Source: Patiria pectinifera (lineage: Eukaryota; Echinodermata; Asteroidea; Valvatida; Asterinidae). From it: a DNA stretch of 64,000 nt. A program made the position numbers and the translations under genes. Shown here piece by piece: positions 63,290 to 64,000 of this stretch. The notes under the pieces are model-generated. The model ran no database searches, had not been told where the DNA came from, and saw only the letters and a list, made by a program, of their open reading frames with translations. The DNA lies in contig CM057135.1 of the NCBI GenBank assembly GCA_029964075.1, forward strand, positions 28,385,366 through 28,449,365, given 5' to 3'. The stretch's first letter is position 1. Each line of letters begins with the position of its first letter.

Positions 63290-63715
63290 TATAAACTTGC
63301 ACTTACACTTAGGTTGATGGGTAATATAATAGGCTTGTTTATACCAGTAAGAATCTAGCTTGCTCTTGAATAGATTTGTTGATCTCGCCTTCACACCTTC
63401 AGCAGGGAGACTGTTCCACTCTTTGATGACCCTGCTTGAGAAGAAATTCTTTCTGATGTTTAGTCCCTTCTTTAAGTCTGGTTTAAATAGCTTGTCAGCG
63501 TGACCCCTTTTTCCCAGGTTTTGGCTGCTTTGGAAGAATTTCCTTCTTCTATTCCTTCCAGCCCATTTCGGATCTTAAAGACATCAATTAGGTCTCCTCT
63601 CACCCTTCTTTTCTCTAGGCTGTAAAGTTTTAGCTCCGTTAGTATTTCTGGGTACGGTTTGGACTTGAAACAAGGAATTAGCTTGGCTGCTCTTCTTTGA
63701 ACTTTTTCCATCATC
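63290..63715 (-). pseudogene. LINE reverse-transcriptase C-terminal fragment (CR1/Jockey-like)
   Basis: The minus strand encodes EKVQRRAAKLIPCF, then LYSLEKRRVRGDLIDVFKI, and after a frameshift near 63490 LKKGLNIRKNFFSSRVIKEW and NSLPAEGVKARSTNLFKSKL. This is the region after the RT domain at the 3' end of CR1/Jockey-type LINE ORF2. It is cut off at 63715, as in 5'-truncated insertions, and is frameshifted: a dead copy inside the GH27 gene. Confidence 0.8.
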
Positions 63716-63717
63716 TC

Positions 63718-63960
63718 GATAACTACAGGCTAGTTGGAATGATCCCAGCTACAGTTAGGATCGTCGAAACTATAGTTAGGAATTGCCCAACTATTGTTGG
63801 GACTGCCCAAACAATAGTTGGTACTGTCCCAACTATAGTTGGGACCATTTCTATAGTTGGGACCATTGTCACAGTTGTATTGACTTGTGATTCTAAAGTT
63901 CTCTAGCTGGAACAGCTAACTTGGGACAGTCCAAGTTTAAAGTTGGGAACGTGGTCTAAT
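63718..63960. repeat. Array of imperfect palindromes (CCCAACTATAGTTGGG type)
   Basis: Repeated short palindromes separated by ACTGT/ACCAT spacers; CCCAACTATAGTTGGG at 63828-63843 is perfect and CCCAACTATTGTTGGG at 63786-63801 nearly so. Directly abuts the LINE fragment. The short ORF here (IVGTVPTIVGT) is a repeat translation. Confidence 0.75.
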
Positions 63961-64000
63961 TGGGAGGTAACAATTACAAGTCTAGTTTTAAATGACACAG

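Overview
The window is a nuclear segment from an invertebrate animal. It has AT-rich introns with GT-AG splicing, a Pol II-type U2 snRNA gene, tRNA-derived SINEs, many non-autonomous DNA transposons and TACATG microsatellites. The gene content (single-domain beta-thymosins in tandem, metazoan DIS3, GH27 glycosidase) and the repeat style suggest an invertebrate deuterostome, most likely an echinoderm or a close relative; the species cannot be fixed from this sequence.

Layout. (1) 0.9-10.3 kb, plus strand: two tandem beta-thymosin genes, each encoding 41 residues with one intron inside the coding region at the same place, long 3' UTRs and a TATA-containing promoter with a non-coding first exon at about 0.87-0.97 kb. 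(2) 10.4-57.1 kb, minus strand: one complete DIS3 (RRP44) gene. I could join 22 coding exons in frame into 980 codons plus stop. Nineteen exons lie in 12.4 kb (44.7-57.1 kb), and the last three, coding for the C-terminal S1-type region, lie beyond introns of 24.4, 7.4 and 1.45 kb. (3) 17.8-18.0 kb, minus strand: a U2 snRNA gene with a 3' box, nested in DIS3 intron 20 on the same strand. (4) 59.2-63.1 kb, minus strand: the last six coding exons of a GH27 alpha-galactosidase / alpha-N-acetylgalactosaminidase-like lysosomal enzyme; its N-terminal exon(s) lie outside the window. A 5'-truncated LINE and a palindromic repeat array fill 63.3-63.96 kb.

The remainder is introns loaded with repeats: three copies of a ~510 bp element at TTAA sites with a central palindrome, a pair of ~200 bp hAT-like MITEs, a ~1 kb hAT-like element made of GATTTAAATC motifs, other TIR families, SINEs (one with a 97 bp segment present three times), a ~510 bp near-perfect foldback in DIS3 intron 16, and two 11-bp-unit arrays in DIS3 introns 11 and 17 that lie in opposite orientation and could pair in the pre-mRNA.

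The genes are not an operon or pathway: beta-thymosin binds actin monomers, DIS3 is the nuclease of the RNA exosome, U2 is a spliceosomal RNA, and the GH27 enzyme degrades glycoconjugates. The notable interplay is structural: the tail-to-tail thymosin/DIS3 3' ends, the snRNA gene inside DIS3, and the inverted intronic repeats. I found no new multi-gene system.
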